Positions 25,766-34,988 of a stretch of DNA of 64,000 nt are shown piece by piece. The DNA is from an uncultured Lachnospiraceae bacterium (GTDB taxonomy: Bacteria > Bacillota > Clostridia > Lachnospirales > Lachnospiraceae), in NCBI GenBank assembly GCA_900319245.1, contig ONNQ01000004.1, positions 1-64,000 of the forward strand, read 5' to 3'. Each line of letters opens with the position of its first letter. Position 1 is the first letter of the stretch. The translations under genes and the position numbers were made by a program. The notes beneath the pieces were generated by a model. That model saw only the letters and a list, made by a program, of their open reading frames with translations. It had not been told where the DNA came from and did no database searches.

Positions 25766-26449
25766 TTGTCTTTTAAACACAAGTATACTTATGATGAGAA
25801 AGCAAAGATTCTCATGGAGTATCAAGCAGGAATCCACGGCTTTCGAAAGCTATGCCGAATCTATGGCATTGCGCAGCAATCGCTGAAAGACTGGATAAGG
25901 CTATATGAAACCTTTGGTATGGAAGGGTTGAAGACCGGGTCCTCTGCCACATATTATTCCAAGGAAACGAAACAGGCCGCTGTTCAGGATTATCTGGACC
26001 ATAAGTTGCCAGTTAAAGAAATTCTGAAGAAATATCAGATTCGTTCAGAAACACAACTACGCAAATGGATTAAAAAGTATAATGGTCATGAAGAGCTGAA
26101 GGCTTCTGGAACAGGAGGAACCGCTATCATGACCAAAGGAAGAAAGACCACTTTTGATGACCGGGTAGAGATCGTTCAATATTGCATTGCACATGACCAT
26201 AATTATGCAGAAACAGCGGCTAAATTCGGTGTTTCCTATCAACAAGCACGAAGCTATACCGTCAAGTATGAAGCAGGCGGGATAGACGCCCTCCAGGATC
26301 GGCGCGGCAAATCAAAGCCGACTGAAGAGATGTCTGAACTGGAGAAGCTCCGCGCTGAGAACAGGATTCTGCGCGCCGAAAAGAAACGGGCCGAAATGGA
26401 GGCATCTTTCTTAAAAAAACTCAACGAGATAGAGAGGAGGCGGGGCTGA
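25766..26449 (+). CDS. IS3-family transposase OrfA
   Basis: A 227-residue DNA-binding protein with two consecutive helix-turn-helix regions: residues 1-50 (YDEKAKILMEYQAGIHGFRK, GIAQQSLKDWIRLYE) and about 115-170 (FDDRVEIVQYCIAHDHNYAE, FGVSYQQARSYTVKYE), then a leucine-rich helix (MSELEKLRAENRILRAEKKR) for dimerisation. The start is TTG 25766 with AGGAAGGGGG before it. The long double-HTH form is typical of the IS150-like group. It ends 30 nt beyond the slippery A7 run (26413-26419). Confidence 0.9.
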   Translation: MSFKHKYTYDEKAKILMEYQAGIHGFRKLCRIYGIAQQSLKDWIRLYETFGMEGLKTGSSATYYSKETKQAAVQDYLDHKLPVKEILKKYQIRSETQLRKWIKKYNGHEELKASGTGGTAIMTKGRKTTFDDRVEIVQYCIAHDHNYAETAAKFGVSYQQARSYTVKYEAGGIDALQDRRGKSKPTEEMSELEKLRAENRILRAEKKRAEMEASFLKKLNEIERRRG

Positions 26450-27348
26450 GCCTGATCAGGCATGGACAAATCTATCAGGCAATCAAAGAAGAACATAAAG
26501 AGCATGGTTATCCGATTGGGGCGCTTTGCAAACTGGGACATGTAAGCCGTGCAGCATACTACAAATGGCTTCACAGAAGCATCCCGGTTAATGAAGCAGA
26601 AAACGAACGGATCGCCGATGTGATCGAGAAGATCCACTTGGAAAGTCCGGATAAAGGCTATCGTAGAATAAAGGATGATCTGAAGACGTATCACGGCATC
26701 AAGGTAAACGACAAACGCGTACTGCGGATCTGCAGGAAGAAAGGAATAAAATCCACGATCAAGTATTCCAACCACGGATGTACCAGGCGGGCAGCACACC
26801 CCCAGTTCATTGCAGAAAACATCTTAAACAGGGAATTCACAGCAGAATCACCAAACCAAAAATGGCTGACAGACGTTACGGAATTCAAGTATTATACCGG
26901 CGTTGAAGTTCACAAGGTTTATCTAAGTGCTATTCTCGACCTTTATGACCGAAGGATCGTATCATTTGTAACCGGAGATTCAAACAATAACCCTCTGGTT
27001 TTTGACACTTTTGATGCAGCCATTGCTGCGAACCCAGATGCAAAACCGTTGTTTCATTCCGACAGGGGATATCAGTACACCAACCGGGTCTTTCATGCCA
27101 AACTTGAAGCTGCTGGGATGACTCAAAGTATGTCCAGAGTGGGAAAATGTATCGATAACGGTCCCATGGAAGGATTCTGGGGCATTCTGAAGCGAGAGAG
27201 GTACTATGGAAAACGGTATTTCAGCAGAGACTCACTTGTAAAAATGATTGAGGACTACATTGAGTACTATAACAACAGGCGATTGCAGCGAAAGCTAGGC
27301 GTTCTGACACCGAGGGAGAAGTACGAGCAATATATGGCGGCGGCATAA
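26413..27348 (+). CDS. IS3-family transposase OrfB (DDE integrase), by -1 frameshift
   Basis: The catalytic part, in the -1 frame relative to orfA and lacking a good start of its own near the overlap. After the HTH_21 helper region (ESPDKGYRRIKDDLKTYHGI) comes an rve/DDE domain: QKWLTDVTEF (Asp), FHSDRGYQYTN (Asp) and GPMEGFWGILKRE (Glu), spaced as D-D-35-E. The frame is open from the slippery heptamer A_AAA_AAA (26413-26419), so the active OrfAB transposase is expected to arise by programmed frameshifting; an internal ATG at 26620 would omit part of it. Confidence 0.88.
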   Translation, partial: KKTQRDREEAGLSLIRHGQIYQAIKEEHKEHGYPIGALCKLGHVSRAAYYKWLHRSIPVNEAENERIADVIEKIHLESPDKGYRRIKDDLKTYHGIKVNDKRVLRICRKKGIKSTIKYSNHGCTRRAAHPQFIAENILNREFTAESPNQKWLTDVTEFKYYTGVEVHKVYLSAILDLYDRRIVSFVTGDSNNNPLVFDTFDAAIAANPDAKPLFHSDRGYQYTNRVFHAKLEAAGMTQSMSRVGKCIDNGPMEGFWGILKRERYYGKRYFSRDSLVKMIEDYIEYYNNRRLQRKLGVLTPREKYEQYMAAA

Positions 27349-27457
27349 AAACTGCCACCAGACCAGATAATCTGATGGCAGAAATTTTGTTTTTTTATTG
27401 TCTACTTGACGGGGAGCAGTTCATCAGCGAGATGCAACACCCCCTTTCGTTTATGTC

Positions 27458-28294
27458 TCAAGCTTCTTCATGGATCTGCATGCCAATCCTGTACCAGACT
27501 CCCTTTCTGGGACAGATCACTTTCGTACCAGGAGCTTCCCGGTGGACCAGGTCCAGCATGTCGCTGATCAGATCAGGACCCCCCTCCAGATCCAAAATCG
27601 TCTCATGGTGGTGGGGGAAGATGACCTTGCCGCCTACGGCTTTATAGAGGTCCGCAATAGCCCTGGCTCCTTCTCTTGGAATCTGTACGATGGAAATATC
27701 CGGATCGTAATGTCCTGCTCTTCGGATGCATTCCGGAGAAGCTTCCCCTCCCCAGATCAGGATCTTAGTATGGTCCGGAAGAGTCAGCAGATAGTTGTAA
27801 TACTCAAAGGATCCCATGATCATGGTTTCTTCCAGATCCTCTGCCAGACGGAAATGGTCCAGATTGGCCTTCATATGGCCGATGGTGTCCATGTCTCCCA
27901 TCTTTGTGTGTTTGCCCAGGATGACCTCCAGGGTAAAATCGTCCATCTCATAGACATCGCCGCTGGAGCAGGGATAGACCCTGTAGCCCGGCAGATCGAA
28001 GTATTTGGCCAGAGCCAGAGCGCTGGTCCTGCCTACAAAGACCTTGGAATCAAATTTCCGGGCAAGATCTCCCACGTTCAGAATGTGATCATAGTGGGTG
28101 TGGGAAAGAAGGATGTAGTCGGCTCCCTCCAACGCATCGCTTCCCAGCTTTTTATAGGGGCTGGTATCGATGGTAGGGTCGATCACGATTTTCTTTCCGG
28201 TCGGAAGGCTGATTTCATAACATGCGTCGTTGAACCAACGGAGTCCGATCGTATTCAGGCAAAGTGTAGTATTGATTCCTTCTGTGTAGGCCAT
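27458..28294 (-). CDS. MBL-fold metallo-hydrolase
   Basis: A 278-residue metallo-beta-lactamase-fold protein. The metal motif HTHYDH sits in ADYILLSHTHYDHILN (about residue 68), with further ligands likely in ILGKHTKMGDMD and the terminal GKVIFPHHHETILD. It is of the UlaG-like class that opens sugar-acid lactones or hydrolyses phosphodiesters. It is the last gene of a tight operon: its ATG lies 5 bp after the esterase stop, upstream of which is a GntP permease. Together this suggests uptake and hydrolysis of a sugar-acid ester or lactone (inference). GAGAGGT precedes the start. Confidence 0.78.
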   Translation of the reverse strand: MAYTEGINTTLCLNTIGLRWFNDACYEISLPTGKKIVIDPTIDTSPYKKLGSDALEGADYILLSHTHYDHILNVGDLARKFDSKVFVGRTSALALAKYFDLPGYRVYPCSSGDVYEMDDFTLEVILGKHTKMGDMDTIGHMKANLDHFRLAEDLEETMIMGSFEYYNYLLTLPDHTKILIWGGEASPECIRRAGHYDPDISIVQIPREGARAIADLYKAVGGKVIFPHHHETILDLEGGPDLISDMLDLVHREAPGTKVICPRKGVWYRIGMQIHEEA

Positions 28295-28299
28295 ATCTT

Positions 28300-29196
28300 T
28301 TACCTCTCTTTGAGATACGTGTCCAGGAAATCACCGATCAGCTGATAGTTCTCCTCGTTATCAAAATCATCTTTAGTATGTCTGGCGCCCTCAACCCATC
28401 TGTATCGGACATTATCTCTGCCGATCGCACGCATAAGGTTTTCTGCTAAGATCATGCTGCTGAGGATCGGAACTACCGTATCGTTTGTGCCGTGGAAGAG
28501 GAAGAAAGGAGGCGTGTTCTTATTGATGTATGTGTTGGGATCGCATACTCTCACAAGTTCAGGGACGTCCTGCGGTGACGCGCCGAGGACTACTCCGGGC
28601 GGGCTGTCCGGTGCAGTGTTGGCTTCGGCAGGGACATCCTGTCCACACACCCACAGCTGCTCGGGAATCCTTCCCAGGTTGGTAGGCGTAAACCAGCCGA
28701 TCACTGCCTGGACTTCATCACTCTGTTCAGCATTTCCTCCGATTTCTGTATTAAAGAGTTCATGAGCGGAAGCGCTGCAGGCGGTCAGAGCAGCGTAGTG
28801 ACTGCCGCTGGACTCGCCCCAGAGAGCAATGTGCTTTCCATCCAGATGATATTCATCGGCATGTGCCCTCAGGTAACGGATGGCAGCTTTCACTTCGAAA
28901 ACCTGCGTGGGCAGCTTTTTCATCCAGCTCAGGGAATAGCCAACCGAAACAACGGCATATCCTCTGTCGAGGAGGTGGAGAGCCGGATCCAGTTTGTGCT
29001 CGCTCTTATCGCCAAAATACCAACCGCCTCCATGAATATCCACGATAACAGGGAAGGGTCCTTCTCCCTCATTCGGAAGATAGATATCAAGCTTTCTGCG
29101 ATAGAACCCTTCATCATAAGAAAGATCAAGATACTTGCGGCGAATGTGTTCTGTCTTTGCCGGAATGGGGACACGCACCTGATCGATAAATCTCAT
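28300..29196 (-). CDS. Alpha/beta hydrolase, esterase/lipase-like
   Basis: A 298-residue esterase of the hormone-sensitive-lipase-like group: oxyanion loop IVDIHGGGWYFGD, nucleophile ALWGESSGSHYAAL (Ser in GxSxG), acid in FLFHGTNDTVVP and His in VEGARHTKDDF. No signal peptide, so it acts inside the cell after import. It lies between the GntP permease (15 bp upstream) and the metallo-hydrolase. Likely removes an acyl or ester group from the imported sugar acid. Confidence 0.82.
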   Translation of the reverse strand: MRFIDQVRVPIPAKTEHIRRKYLDLSYDEGFYRRKLDIYLPNEGEGPFPVIVDIHGGGWYFGDKSEHKLDPALHLLDRGYAVVSVGYSLSWMKKLPTQVFEVKAAIRYLRAHADEYHLDGKHIALWGESSGSHYAALTACSASAHELFNTEIGGNAEQSDEVQAVIGWFTPTNLGRIPEQLWVCGQDVPAEANTAPDSPPGVVLGASPQDVPELVRVCDPNTYINKNTPPFFLFHGTNDTVVPILSSMILAENLMRAIGRDNVRYRWVEGARHTKDDFDNEENYQLIGDFLDTYLKER

Positions 29197-29211
29197 AATA
29201 ACCTCCCTTTA

Positions 29212-30564
29212 TCAGTGAAGTCCCGGCAGGAATCCTGCGCAGGCGTTCAAGATCATGACTACTGCAAATCCAACTAATGAAGCAATCGTAGCGCCGCCGG
29301 TGAAGGAGATCAAGGTCTTCTTGAAGCCGAGGTTGTCAAGCTTTTCAACCAGCCAGAAACCGCCGTCTGTCGGAAGGGCAAGACCAACTGCCGCCACGCA
29401 GATCGAAAGACCAAGGAGGATCATGTTTGTACCCATTTCACTGGCGACAGGTCCGAGGATCGTAGCTGTTGTAAGCAGAGCGACAGTTGCAGATCCGAGT
29501 GCTGCACGCAGAAGGATGCAAAGAATGAAAGCAAGAATAAGAACGCTGATGTTCCAGCTGGAGAGGAGAGATACCAAAGCATCACCGACACCGCCGTTGG
29601 AGATGATCGAACCGTAAGCTCCGCCTGCACCAAGGATCAGGAGCATTTCACCCTGCTCGTTGAAGGTCTTGGAGATGATCTTGGAGAGGGGCGTATCAAT
29701 ATAAGGCTTTAATGCCACAAATGCAACGATATCACTGATCAATAATGCCACCAGACCGGAATTGCCGGAAAGGAATGCGGAGAAGGGTGCTGCCGCGGGA
29801 ACGATGAAGGGCAGAACGGTACCAACAAGGATCAGGACAATCGGAAGAAGTATAAGGCTGACAGAGAGTGCAAACGAAGGGACCTTTTTGTCAGAATCAG
29901 TTGCTTCAGCAGTATCTTCTTTCAGATCTTCAATGAGTTCCTCATAGGGATATTTCTTTCCCATGAATTCGCCATACAGCCATCCGCCGGTCAGGGAAGC
30001 GGCGATACTGACGAGCAGTGCGTACAGGATAAACCATCCGATATCGATTCCCAGAGTATTAGCTACAGCCAGCGGACCGGGAGTCGGGATTACCAGGCAG
30101 TGAGTGACCAGCAGGCCGATGGAAAGAGCTGTGGTATACACGATGACGTTTTTCTTTGTATCTTTGGAAAGATTCTTGCAAAGAGGATTCAGGATAATGT
30201 AAGCGGAACCCATGTAAACCGGAATCGAGATGATAAATCCGATTATGTTCATGGCAAGAGAACTTCTCTCTTTACCTGCCGCGCGCAGGACGCCAGCTGC
30301 AAGCTGTTCAGTTGCACCGGACATGGAGAGCAGTGAACCGAGAATCGCACCAAGTGCGACTACGATACCCAGAGCGCCAAGAGCGCCGGCGAAGCCGCCT
30401 GTAATGGCGCCATTGATATCTGTCAAAGGCATTCTGATCAGAAACGCAAGGATAAAACTTCCGCTCAGAAGAGAATAGAAAGCGTTCATTTTGAACTTGA
30501 TGATGGTGACCAGCATGTAGGCCATCGATATAAGAAATGCACCAATAATCCATGTTTGAGACAT
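29212..30564 (-). CDS. GntP-family gluconate/sugar-acid:proton symporter
   Basis: A 450-residue membrane permease with about 12 hydrophobic segments and GntP motifs: GFAGALGALGIVVALGAILG, IISIPVYMGSAYIILNPL, HCLVIPTPGPLAVANTLGID and the central LLILGAGGAYGSIISNGGVG. Substrates in this family are gluconate, glycerate, idonate and similar acids. First gene of the operon with the esterase and metallo-hydrolase, divergent from a LysR gene that probably controls it. Confidence 0.9.
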   Translation of the reverse strand: MSQTWIIGAFLISMAYMLVTIIKFKMNAFYSLLSGSFILAFLIRMPLTDINGAITGGFAGALGALGIVVALGAILGSLLSMSGATEQLAAGVLRAAGKERSSLAMNIIGFIISIPVYMGSAYIILNPLCKNLSKDTKKNVIVYTTALSIGLLVTHCLVIPTPGPLAVANTLGIDIGWFILYALLVSIAASLTGGWLYGEFMGKKYPYEELIEDLKEDTAEATDSDKKVPSFALSVSLILLPIVLILVGTVLPFIVPAAAPFSAFLSGNSGLVALLISDIVAFVALKPYIDTPLSKIISKTFNEQGEMLLILGAGGAYGSIISNGGVGDALVSLLSSWNISVLILAFILCILLRAALGSATVALLTTATILGPVASEMGTNMILLGLSICVAAVGLALPTDGGFWLVEKLDNLGFKKTLISFTGGATIASLVGFAVVMILNACAGFLPGLH

Positions 30565-30767
30565 AATTTAGAAATACCTCCTTTTCTTTTGTTGTTCACG
30601 TGAGTTCCGGAGCTCTATGCCATTACTATACACCGTGTTTTAATATGTAGACAAATTCATAATTTTCCTGATAAAATTCCTATTAGGAATAATTTGCCCG
30701 ATTAATGGCAGAATACCTGCTTCCAATATGCGAAGCGAGGGTGGGGGGAGTTCACGGAGGGACAGAA
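30565..30767. promoter_or_regulatory. Divergent promoter region, gntP-type operon and LysR
   Basis: About 200 bp between divergent start codons. It is AT-rich around 30630-30700 and contains ATTCCTATTAGGAAT (30676-30690), a near-perfect palindrome that fits a LysR site. No exact promoter hexamers were assigned. Confidence 0.45.
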
Positions 30768-31688
30768 ATGGATATAAGGGATTATGAGTATATCGTGCAG
30801 ATTGCTGAGCACCGCAGCATTTCAAAAGCAGCAGCTTCGCTGTTCATCACACAGTCTGCGCTAACCAAGTTTTTGCAAAAGACAGAGAAAAATCTGGGAG
30901 TCCCGCTGTTTGTGCGGCAGGGGCACCAGTTTTTGTTGACGGAAATAGGGCGCGACTATGTGGAAACCGGAAGGGTGATCATGAAGTTGGACTCGGACCT
31001 GATGAATAAGCTGCGCAACCATGCTGCCACGATGAAGAAGCAGATCCGATTTGGAGCAGGGATGGGACTGAGGGAATATGTGATCCAGAACCTTCTGCGG
31101 CGGTTCACAGAAAGATATCCGGATATGAGGATCAACCTGATGCTGGACACAAGCCGCCATCTTATGATGCAGCTGGAAAACGAAACGCTTGATATGGCAG
31201 TCGTTACAAATATGGAAGACAAACCGGGGTACGAGTATATTCTGCTGGAAAATCAGACTTTTTCTCTTGCTGTTCCAGGAGAGTCGGAACTTCTTACTCA
31301 GGCGATTCCCATAGAAGGATATCCCCATCCGGTCATCAGCATCAGTGCACTAAAGGATCGAAAATTCGTGATGCTCAGCTCTTTGTCCCGAAACGGAACC
31401 TTTGCCGCGGAGATCCTGCGCAAATACATGCCGGATGCAAACGTTTCTCTCGAAGTCACGGATATCAATACACTTTACTCCTGTATAGCAGCCGGATATG
31501 GGGTGGGAATCCTTTTTGCGGGTAAATTTATACCGTCAAATATTAAACTCTTGTCGATCCGGGAACTGGACTGTCTGGAAAACCGGGTCAATCTCGTTTT
31601 TCGCCAGGACAAGGCCCTGTCGGGACCTATGAGAGCCATGATCAAAATGTTTTCGGAGGATCCAGAAGAACAGGCGTCGGAACGATGA
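30768..31688 (+). CDS. LysR-family transcriptional regulator
   Basis: A 306-residue LysR protein: winged helix MDIRDYEYIVQIAEHRSISK, AAASLFITQSALTKFLQKTE, and an effector domain with inducer-site motifs (TDINTLYSCIAAGYGVGILF). ATG 30768 is chosen because GGAGGG lies 7 bases upstream; the frame stays open to 30705 without a ribosome site. Divergent from the permease operon, which it most likely regulates. Confidence 0.88.
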   Translation: MDIRDYEYIVQIAEHRSISKAAASLFITQSALTKFLQKTEKNLGVPLFVRQGHQFLLTEIGRDYVETGRVIMKLDSDLMNKLRNHAATMKKQIRFGAGMGLREYVIQNLLRRFTERYPDMRINLMLDTSRHLMMQLENETLDMAVVTNMEDKPGYEYILLENQTFSLAVPGESELLTQAIPIEGYPHPVISISALKDRKFVMLSSLSRNGTFAAEILRKYMPDANVSLEVTDINTLYSCIAAGYGVGILFAGKFIPSNIKLLSIRELDCLENRVNLVFRQDKALSGPMRAMIKMFSEDPEEQASER

Positions 31689-31852
31689 GAACGAAAAGAG
31701 ATTATGAAAAGAGGGCTTGAGGGGCAAAGTCAAGCAGCTCATATAATCGGTGGCAAAAACGCTGCTGATAATACATCTTGATTTTCCGAGACTTAGGAAG
31801 TAGTATTAACAAAGATAGTCACGATAGTGACCGCTAATAGACGAATGAGGCA

Positions 31853-31898
31853 AAGGCGCTTCAGGTATGGATCGAAGGATCCATACTTGGTGCGCCTT
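31853..31898 (+). ncRNA. Leader hairpin of dapL (nitrogen-leader family)
   Basis: AAGGCGCTTCAGGTATGGATC (31853-31873) pairs with 31878-31898 at 20 of 21 positions (some G-T). It is preceded by GAGGCA and a -10-like TAATAG at 31835. The 5' arm is almost identical to that of the asnB leader (GCAAAGGCGCTTCAGG). A GTCAC-GATA-GTGAC dyad at about 31819-31832 lies just upstream. Confidence 0.75.
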
Positions 31899-31951
31899 CA
31901 TCGCATATATAAACAACCATGCGTGGACGATCCTCGCGAAAGGAGCATATT

Positions 31952-33166
31952 TTGGCAAAGATCAATTATAACTATTTAAAGCTGCCGGGAAGCTATCTGT
32001 TCTCGGAAATCGGAAGAAGAGTGCGGGAATTCTCTAAAGCAAATCCGGAGGCGAAGATCATCCGTCTGGGAATCGGGGATGTGACGCAGCCCATAGCGCC
32101 AGCAGTTATTGAAGCATTGCATGGAGCAGTTGATGAGATGGGGCACGCTGAGAGTTTCCGCGGATATGCTCCTGATCTGGGTTACGAGTTTCTGCGGGAT
32201 GTGATCGCACGCGAGGACTACAAGGCCAGAGGATGCAAGATTTCAGCGGAGGAGATCTTCATTTCGGACGGCGCGAAGTGCGACTGCGGCAATATACAGG
32301 AGATTTTTGACACATCGAACAGGATTGCAGTGTGCGACCCTGTGTATCCGGTCTACGTGGATTCCAATGTAATGGCAGGCAGAACGGGTGATTACGATGC
32401 GCAGACAGGGCGGTTTGACAATGTGATCTATATGCCCTGCACAGCGGAAAACGGGTATGTACCGGACCTACCGGAAGAGGTGCCGGATCTGATCTATCTG
32501 TGCTTCCCCAACAATCCGACGGGCGCGGTTATGAACAAGGCACAGCTGCAGAAGTGGGTCGACTACGCTAATCAGCATGATTCGATCATCCTCTATGATG
32601 CGGCCTATGAGGCCTATATTGCGGAGCCGGATGTTCCCCACAGCATTTATGAGTGCGATGGCGCGAGGGATTGCGCAATCGAGTTCCGCTCTTTCTCCAA
32701 GACAGCCGGTTTTACCGGTTTGCGGCTCGGCTATACGGTGATGCCTCTGGATCTGACGGCGGGCGGCGAAAGATTGTGGCCTCTGTGGGCGAGGCGCCAT
32801 GGGACCAAATATAACGGAGCTCCCTATATCATCCAGCGGGCCGGCGAAGCAGTCTATTCGGATGAGGGCAGGCAGCAGGTGCGTGATCAGATTGCCTATT
32901 ACATGGGCAATGCAAAGTATATCCTGGAGGGACTGCGGTCCGCAGGCTATGAGGTGTCGGGCGGCGTCAACGCACCGTACATCTGGCTGCGGACCCCCGG
33001 TAATATGACGAGCTGGGAGTTTTTTGATCAGCTGCTCACGCAGGCGAATGTTGTAGGTACGCCGGGCTCGGGATTTGGCCCTCACGGGGAGCACTATTTC
33101 CGGCTGACAGCATTTGGAAGCCGGGAGAGCACGATCGAGGCGGTGGACCGGATCAGGAGAATGTAG
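31952..33166 (+). CDS. dapL: LL-diaminopimelate aminotransferase
   Basis: A 404-residue PLP enzyme converting tetrahydrodipicolinate to LL-diaminopimelate with glutamate as amino donor, for lysine and peptidoglycan. The N-terminus [20 protein letters not shown] is diagnostic; also [41 protein letters not shown] and the PLP-lysine region [18 protein letters not shown]. The start is TTG 31952 (AAAGGAG 8 bases upstream), which restores the canonical N-terminus. Its own leader hairpin precedes it. The stop is followed 8 bp later by a copy of the ACCCCAGAGGTC repeat. Confidence 0.92.
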   Translation: MAKINYNYLKLPGSYLFSEIGRRVREFSKANPEAKIIRLGIGDVTQPIAPAVIEALHGAVDEMGHAESFRGYAPDLGYEFLRDVIAREDYKARGCKISAEEIFISDGAKCDCGNIQEIFDTSNRIAVCDPVYPVYVDSNVMAGRTGDYDAQTGRFDNVIYMPCTAENGYVPDLPEEVPDLIYLCFPNNPTGAVMNKAQLQKWVDYANQHDSIILYDAAYEAYIAEPDVPHSIYECDGARDCAIEFRSFSKTAGFTGLRLGYTVMPLDLTAGGERLWPLWARRHGTKYNGAPYIIQRAGEAVYSDEGRQQVRDQIAYYMGNAKYILEGLRSAGYEVSGGVNAPYIWLRTPGNMTSWEFFDQLLTQANVVGTPGSGFGPHGEHYFRLTAFGSRESTIEAVDRIRRM

Positions 33167-33218
33167 CAAAGGTACCCCAGAGGTCTCTTGACAAAATAAC
33201 TATTAGAAATGAAGCAAA

Positions 33219-33267
33219 GGCGCTTCAGGCGTGGACAGAATAGTCCGCGCTTGGAGCGCTGTTTTTT
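33219..33267 (+). ncRNA. Leader hairpin/attenuator of asnB (nitrogen-leader family)
   Basis: GGCGCTTCAGGCGTGGAC (33219-33236) pairs with GTCCGCGCTTGGAGCGCT (33243-33260) over 18 bp allowing G-T pairs, with a six-base loop AGAATA, and is followed by TTTTTT (33262-33267). This is a complete intrinsic-terminator shape 80 bp before the asnB start, so it should attenuate asnB unless opened. Two repeat copies (ACCCCAAAGGTG 33289, ACCCCAGAGGTC 33308) lie between it and the gene. Confidence 0.8.
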
Positions 33268-33347
33268 AATTATCAGAGAGCGGAATCAACCCCAAAGGTG
33301 AAAAGATACCCCAGAGGTCGATTTAAACAAATGAGAGGAGGCAGGAA

Positions 33348-34988
33348 ATGTGTTCGATTTTAGCTTACTGCAGCGGACAGGCAGATTATGAGAGAGTGGC
33401 AGAGATGCTCTCAAGAACTATATCGAGAGGACCGGATGACAGTCGGATCCTGAATACCGGAAATGGTTTTCTGGGATTTAACCGTCTGGCGATCATGGGA
33501 CTGACACCTGAGGGCATGCAGCCCTTTACTCTGAACGGGAATTCCGTAGTCTGCAACGGCGAGCTCTATCGGTTTCGCAAGATGAAGGAGAGGCTGATCG
33601 AAAAAGGTTACTCTTTCAAGAGCGATTCTGACTGTGAGATTTTGCTGCCTCTTTATGAGGAGTATGGAATTGACATGTTCCGCTTTCTGGATGCGGAGTT
33701 TGCCCTGGTTCTATACGATGCAGATAGACAAGAGTATATCGCGGCTAGGGATCCGATCGGGATCAGGCCGCTGTATTTTGGCAGGGATGAGAAAGGCATT
33801 CCGGTATTTGCATCAGAAGCCAAAAACCTGATGGGAGTCTGTGAGCGGATCGAGCCGTTCCCGCCCGGACATTATGCGGTGATCAGTGCCGCGCATTTGG
33901 GCCCCTGGGACATCGAATGCATTCCGTTAGAACACCAGGGAATTGCGATGGCGGAGTACAGCAGGATCTGGGACGCCGGGTATTACCTGGACGACGAGTT
34001 GCCGGAGATCAGGCGAAATATTCACGACAAGCTGATTGCAGGCATTGAGAAGAGGCTGGACGCGGACGCACCGGTCGGATTCCTTCTGTCCGGCGGACTG
34101 GATTCGTCGCTGGTGTGCGGCGTCTCGGCGAAGCTCATGGATAAGCCGCTGCGGACTTTCTCCATCGGCATGGATCTGGATGCGATCGACCTCAAATATG
34201 CGCGCAAGGTGGCAGAATATATTGGAAGTGAGCACTATGAAGTGATCATTTCCCGGGACGACGTGATCGCGGCGCTGGAGCCGGTGATTGCGGCACTTGG
34301 GACGTACGACATTACGACGATCCGCGCGTCGATCGGCATGTATCTGGTCTGCAAATGGATCCATGAAAATACAGATGTGCGCGTCATTATGACGGGGGAA
34401 ATCTCGGACGAGATATTTGGCTACAAATATACGGATTTTGCACCGGATGCCCGGGCTTTTCAGGAGGAGGCGGAGAAGAGGATCCGGGAGATCCATATGT
34501 ACGATGTGCTTCGCGCGGATCGTTGTATCAGCGTGAACTCGCTGGAGGCGAGAGTGCCTTTCGGCGATCTGGATTTTGTCTCCTACTGCATGAAGATCGA
34601 TCCGGAAAAAAAGATGAACAAATACGGGATTGGAAAATATCTTCTGCGCGCGGCGTTTGAGGAAGACAAGCTGATTCCGTGGGAGATTCTGATGCGTGAG
34701 AAGGCGGCGTTCTCTGACGCGGTCGGGCACTCGCTTGTCAATGACCTGATCGAATATGCGGAGGGGCTGTACTCGGATGAGGTGTTTGAGGAGCGCAGAC
34801 TTGCGTATGACCATGCGCAGCCCTTTACGAAGGAATCGCTGTTATATCGGGAAATCTTTGAGAAGTATTATCCCGGACAGGCCGCGATGGTGGCTGATTT
34901 CTGGATGCCCAACCGGGAGTGGGAGGGCTGCAACGTGAACGATCCGTCGGCCAGAGTGCTGTCCAACTATGGGGCGAGCGGGGAGTGA
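33348..34988 (+). CDS. asnB: Asparagine synthase (glutamine-hydrolysing)
   Basis: A 546-residue two-domain enzyme making asparagine from aspartate, glutamine and ATP. Cys2 (MCSILAY) is the N-terminal glutaminase nucleophile; GRGPDDS-like SRGPDDSRI, NGELYRF and SDCEIL follow. The synthetase domain has the ATP pyrophosphatase loop FLLSGGLDSSLVCG (about residue 250) and MTGEISDEIFGY. Length is near E. coli AsnB. AGGAGG lies 8 bases upstream. Behind an attenuator-like leader; its last 22 bp overlap the convergent gatD. Confidence 0.93.
   Translation: MCSILAYCSGQADYERVAEMLSRTISRGPDDSRILNTGNGFLGFNRLAIMGLTPEGMQPFTLNGNSVVCNGELYRFRKMKERLIEKGYSFKSDSDCEILLPLYEEYGIDMFRFLDAEFALVLYDADRQEYIAARDPIGIRPLYFGRDEKGIPVFASEAKNLMGVCERIEPFPPGHYAVISAAHLGPWDIECIPLEHQGIAMAEYSRIWDAGYYLDDELPEIRRNIHDKLIAGIEKRLDADAPVGFLLSGGLDSSLVCGVSAKLMDKPLRTFSIGMDLDAIDLKYARKVAEYIGSEHYEVIISRDDVIAALEPVIAALGTYDITTIRASIGMYLVCKWIHENTDVRVIMTGEISDEIFGYKYTDFAPDARAFQEEAEKRIREIHMYDVLRADRCISVNSLEARVPFGDLDFVSYCMKIDPEKKMNKYGIGKYLLRAAFEEDKLIPWEILMREKAAFSDAVGHSLVNDLIEYAEGLYSDEVFEERRLAYDHAQPFTKESLLYREIFEKYYPGQAAMVADFWMPNREWEGCNVNDPSARVLSNYGASGE

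Larger units (their letters stand above)
25700..27423 (+). mobile_element. Complete IS3-family insertion sequence
   Basis: 1724 bp bounded by imperfect inverted repeats: left TGATATGCTCCC..GTAGACAA and right (reverse strand) TGAACTGCTCCC..GTAGACAA, continuing with matching A-rich stretches. It is flanked by a 3-bp direct duplication TCA (25697-25699 and 27424-27426), the usual size for IS3 elements. It contains orfA and orfB in different frames with an A_AAA_AAA slippery heptamer. All parts look intact, so it may still be mobile. The right end is only 35 bp from the metallo-hydrolase stop. Confidence 0.93.
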
